Assembly (NCBI RefSeq): GCF_018449475.1
Contig: NZ_JAHCQH010000022.1
Location: 1 to 64,000 of the forward strand
Length of the DNA stretch: 64,000 nucleotides
From: Ancylobacter radicis
GTDB taxonomy: Bacteria; Pseudomonadota; Alphaproteobacteria; Rhizobiales; Xanthobacteraceae
Direction: 5' to 3'
Part shown: positions 61,266 through 64,000 of the stretch, piece after piece
Position numbering within the stretch: position 1 is the first letter of the stretch
Layout: each line of letters begins with the position of its first letter
Translations under genes and position numbers: made by a program
The notes under the pieces: model-generated
What the model was told of the DNA's origin: nothing
What the model saw: only the letters and a program-made list of their open reading frames with translations
Databases searched by the model: none

Positions 61266-61711
61266 GGTGAGCTGTCGGTAGTTCAAATCGACGCGCCTGC
61301 GGCCCAAAGTACAGGCTTGCGATTTGGGTTTTCAAAGAGATGATGTCTCGCTCCTCTAAGCGTCGTTAGGGTCGACCTTCGCCCTGCCACGGCCCAAGCG
61401 CCGCGCTGTGCGCCAAGCACAACGCCAGGACCCGCGCCGAGCCAAGGCGATGATGGCGGGAACACGCTGCTCCCCGACGGCGTGCGTCGATCCTGGTGAG
61501 CGGCCAACTCGGCCATCGGGAAATCAGAGATGCGCGGCGAGCATATGCGCGCGGCGAAGACCGGGAGGAACGTGTTCGGCGGGGGGCCCCGTTCCAAGAC
61601 ACCCGCACGAGCTTGCCGCCATTCGCGCATTGACAGCCGCCGTGAACAAAGCCGCCTCGAAGAGTGCGCTGGCCTGCTATTTGCTGCTCAGCGGGGAAAC
61701 GAGGGTGGATA

Positions 61712-62290
61712 GTGCTGCGCGTATTGGTGATCGATCAGAATCGCAAGCGGGCCGAGGGCGTTCAGGCGGCTTTGCAGGCCGAGCCGGATGTAGAGGTGCA
61801 GATTGCCGCCGTCGGCTCCAGCCATCTGCTGGGCTTGCTGCGGCAGGCGGCCCCCGATGTTCTTATCGTCGACCTCGATCTGCCCGACCGCGACACGATC
61901 GAGCAATTGCGTATCGCCAATCGCGAGGTCGCGCGGCCGATCGTGATGTTCGTCGACCAGAGCGACACGGAAGCCATGCGCACCGCTGTCAGCGCCGGGG
62001 TCAGCGCCTATGTGGTCGACGGTCTCCAGCCGCAGCGGGTGAGGGCGGTGCTGGATGTCGCGGTGGCGCGCTTTCAGGAATTCGAACGGCTGCGCCGCGA
62101 ACTGGATATCGCGCGTACCAGTCTTGCCGAGCGCAAGCTGATCGACCGCGCCAAGGGCATCTTGATGCGGGCGCGCGGCATGAATGAGGAGGATGCCTAT
62201 AATCTGCTGCGCTCCAAGGCGATGAAGGACCAGAAGAAAGTCGCGGAGATCGCCCAGTCCGTCATCACGGCGGCGGAGTTGCTGAAATGA
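61712..62290 (+). CDS. nasT: nitrate-responsive antiterminator NasT (ANTAR), 192 aa
   Basis: An N-terminal receiver-like domain (LRVLVIDQNRKRAEGVQAAL, VLIVDLDLPDRDTIEQL) and a C-terminal ANTAR RNA-binding domain (KLIDRAKGILMRARGMNEED, AYNLLRSKAM, KKVAEIAQSVI). NasT binds hairpins in nitrate-assimilation leaders and prevents termination; NasS holds it inactive without nitrate. The start is GTG 61712 behind GAGGG. The stop overlaps nasS as ATGA. Confidence 0.92.
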   Translation: MLRVLVIDQNRKRAEGVQAALQAEPDVEVQIAAVGSSHLLGLLRQAAPDVLIVDLDLPDRDTIEQLRIANREVARPIVMFVDQSDTEAMRTAVSAGVSAYVVDGLQPQRVRAVLDVAVARFQEFERLRRELDIARTSLAERKLIDRAKGILMRARGMNEEDAYNLLRSKAMKDQKKVAEIAQSVITAAELLK

Positions 62291-63432
62291 GAATCCGCGC
62301 CGGCTTTATTCCGCTGGTCGATGCCGCCATCCTGGTGGCGGCGGCCGATCATGGATTCGCGGCGGCGGAGGGGATCGAACTCGAACTGGTGCGTGAAGTG
62401 TCCTGGTCCAATGTGCGGGACAAACTCACGCTCGGCCATTTCGAGGCGGCCCATATCCTCGCGCCTCTGGCGATCTCGATCAGCCTTGGCCTCGATCATG
62501 CGCGGGTGCCGCTCGCCAGCCTCATCGCGATGAACCAGAACGGCAATTCCTTCCTGCTCGGCAACGAGACCTTCCGGGCGCTGGAGGAGGAGGCGCAGGG
62601 CGGCGACCTCGCCGATCCCTTCATCTCCGGCGCGGCGTTGAAGCGCCTTGTCGCGGCGCGTGCCGCGCGCGGCGAGGAGCAGCTTGCCTTCGGCATGACC
62701 TTTCCCTTCTCCACGCATAATTACCTGCTGCGCTTCTGGATGGCCGCCGCCGGCATCGACCCGGACCGCGACGTGCGCCTGATAGTGCTGCCGCCGCCCT
62801 ATATGGTCGACGCGCTCTCGAACGGGCATGTCCACGGCTTCTGCGTGGGTGCGCCCTGGCCGAGCGTGGCGGTCGAGACGGAGATTGGGCGCATCCTGCA
62901 TTTCGGCTCGGAAATCGTCGCCACCTGCCCGGAAAAGGTGCTGGCCATGCGCGCCGGCTTCGTCGCGGAAAACGGCGAGGCGACGCTGGCGCTGACCCGC
63001 GCTCTGATCCGCGCCACCGCCTGGTGCGCGACGCCGGAGAACAGGGTGGCGCTTGCTCATATGCTGGCGGCGCCCGAACGGCTCAATCTGGGGGCGGATT
63101 TGATCCTGCGCTCGCTGGACGGGCGGCTGCGCATCGATGCCAGGGGCATGGTTCGCGAGGATCCGCGCTATCTGGTGCTCGAAAGTGCGGCGGCGCGGCC
63201 GGATGTCCGCCAAGCTCTTTGGCTCTATGCGCAGATGGTGCGCTGGGGGCAGGCCACGCTCGGTGAGGCGGGGCGCGCGGCCGTGGAAAGCTGCTATTCG
63301 CCTGAAATATATGACATGGCGCTTGCCGGAATGGCGGGTGGCGGGCGGCGGGACGACGGCATCGGCGCCTTTGCCGGCCCAAGCTTCGATCCGCTCAATC
63401 TGGCGGGTTATCTGGCAGAAACCTCGAAGTGA
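62287..63432 (+). CDS. nasS: nitrate sensor NasS (cytoplasmic NrtA-like), 381 aa
   Basis: Related to the nitrate-binding proteins NrtA/CmpA but with no signal peptide, as for NasS: it begins MRIRAGFIPLVDAAILVAAAD. Other signatures are VSWSNVRDKLTLGHFEAAHIL, APLAISISLGL, SLIAMNQNGNSFLL and NGHVHGFCVGAPWP. It binds nitrate and then releases NasT. Translationally coupled to nasT. Confidence 0.92.
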   Translation: MRIRAGFIPLVDAAILVAAADHGFAAAEGIELELVREVSWSNVRDKLTLGHFEAAHILAPLAISISLGLDHARVPLASLIAMNQNGNSFLLGNETFRALEEEAQGGDLADPFISGAALKRLVAARAARGEEQLAFGMTFPFSTHNYLLRFWMAAAGIDPDRDVRLIVLPPPYMVDALSNGHVHGFCVGAPWPSVAVETEIGRILHFGSEIVATCPEKVLAMRAGFVAENGEATLALTRALIRATAWCATPENRVALAHMLAAPERLNLGADLILRSLDGRLRIDARGMVREDPRYLVLESAAARPDVRQALWLYAQMVRWGQATLGEAGRAAVESCYSPEIYDMALAGMAGGGRRDDGIGAFAGPSFDPLNLAGYLAETSK

Positions 63433-63439
63433 CCACGCT

Positions 63440-63458
63440 TTGTGCAGGGTGCGCACAA
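63440..63458. promoter_or_regulatory. NtrC-like inverted repeat upstream of nrtA
   Basis: TTGTGC-N7-GCACAA, with a further TTTGTGCA...TGCACAAA pairing to 63476. The form resembles enhancer sites of NtrC-type nitrogen regulators. No clear sigma-54 promoter was identified. Confidence 0.4.
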
Positions 63459-63604
63459 TAAACCGTCTTGCACAAAGTTGAGAGCACTTCGAAACTGATG
63501 CTCGGTTAGATGTCCTGACAAGAGCAGGTGTCACGACCCAGAGTTTCGTCGCCCCATGATGCGGGCGGCACGTTTCGCGCCCAACGAAGGGTGCATCCAT
63601 AAGC

Positions 63605-63659
63605 AACGCCGCTGCGAGCCTGGTCATTTCGTCCGGGATGCGCGGCGGCGTTTTTGTTT
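63605..63659 (+). terminator. leader terminator (attenuator) before nrtA
   Basis: AACGCCGC (63605-63612) pairs with GCGGCGTT (63645-63652), enclosing a further imperfect stem, and TTTTTGTTT follows. It ends about 20 bp before the nrtA start. A terminator inside a leader next to nasT/nasS fits NasT-controlled antitermination; hairpins with possible ANTAR loops (for example AGAGTT near 63540) lie upstream. Confidence 0.7.
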
Positions 63660-63677
63660 GCACCAGAGGCCAGCGAC

Positions 63678-64000
63678 ATGACGACTTCACGGAAGATCGA
63701 CGGCACCACTCTGCGCGGCGGGATCACCCGGCGCGGCATCTTGCGGGCAGCCTCCGCCACTGCGGTGCTCGCCGCGGCGAAAACCACCTTCCCGTTCGGG
63801 GCGTATGTGGCCGAGGCCGCGGGCCCGGAAACCACACGCGCCGTCCTCGGCTATATCGCGCTGACCGACGCCTCGCCGCTGATCATCGCCAAGGAAATGG
63901 GCCTCTTCGCCAAGCATGGCATGCCCGATGTCGAGGTGAACAAGCAGGCAAGCTGGGGCACCACGCGCGACAATCTCGTGCTCGGCTCGCAGGGCTCGGG
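63678..64000 (+). CDS. nrtA: nitrate ABC transporter substrate-binding protein NrtA, N-terminal part (runs off window)
   Basis: It begins MTTSRKIDGTTLRGGITRRG with a Tat-type signal (TRRGILRAASATAVLAAAK), then TRAVLGYIALTDASPLIIAK, EMGLFAKHGMPDVEVNKQAS and WGTTRDNLVLGS, as in NrtA. It binds nitrate in the periplasm for an NrtBCD-type importer that should follow. The visible 107 codons are intact. It lies behind an attenuator leader. Confidence 0.9.
   Translation, partial: MTTSRKIDGTTLRGGITRRGILRAASATAVLAAAKTTFPFGAYVAEAAGPETTRAVLGYIALTDASPLIIAKEMGLFAKHGMPDVEVNKQASWGTTRDNLVLGSQGS

Noticed and set aside
61408-62187. 259-codon frame overlapping nasT
   Set aside because: Out of frame with the strong NasT call; Arg/Gly-rich composition.

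Overview
The window is high-GC DNA that reads as an alphaproteobacterial (Hyphomicrobiales) chromosome. The evidence is the RepC and MobV plasmid remnants, the hisD/DUF2948/UPF0262/maf/yacG block, a full sox cluster and nasT/nasS regulation. A thiosulfate-oxidising Xanthobacteraceae member (Starkeya/Ancylobacter-like) is my best guess, but no marker here proves the genus.

Layout. 1-125 is the right end of an IS3-family element. 134-1791 holds a tyrosine recombinase translationally coupled to an unusual membrane-anchored tail-collar-like protein. 1997-12157 is a complete type I-E CRISPR-Cas locus (cas3, cas8e, cse2, cas7, cas5, cas6e, cas1, cas2, all overlapping or tightly spaced) followed by an array of 28 repeats and 27 spacers. 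12322-15848 is plasmid-derived: a frameshifted MobV relaxase, and a solitary repC with an antisense RNA-like gene and no repA or repB.

16020-27011 is an 11-kb element inserted in the 3' end of tRNA-Thr(GGT). It is flanked by a perfect 26-bp direct repeat that starts exactly at the CCA end. It carries a T7 gp2.5-like single-stranded DNA-binding protein, a short protein with family-A polymerase palm motifs, a serine recombinase, a GIY-YIG nuclease, a PemK-like toxin, Rha/BRO-type regulators, several decayed genes and a frameshifted integrase. I see no capsid, tail or terminase gene, so it resembles a phage satellite or integrated phage-plasmid with its own small replication module. This is the best candidate for something undescribed.

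27312-28974 holds a small conserved protein and murA. 28975-44184 is a roughly 15-kb accessory block between murA and DUF2948, genes that I recall as neighbours in many relatives. It contains a 2714-residue autotransporter, a Rieske oxygenase with a divergent LysR regulator, oxidoreductases, a TetR regulator and dispersed palindromic repeats. 44203-48170 is a conserved block (DUF2948, hisD, UPF0262, phosphatase-like, maf, yacG), followed by tRNA-Phe with a decayed integrase and a palindrome beside it.

48929-61053 is a thiosulfate/sulfide oxidation locus in four transcription units: soxS-soxR-yeeE leftward, soxV-soxW rightward, soxA-soxX leftward, and soxYZBCD-dsrE-soxF-CBS rightward. ATTC/GAAT motifs lie in its main intergenic gaps. 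61712-64000 begins a nitrate assimilation locus: nasT, nasS, and nrtA behind a leader with an intrinsic terminator, which fits NasT antitermination.
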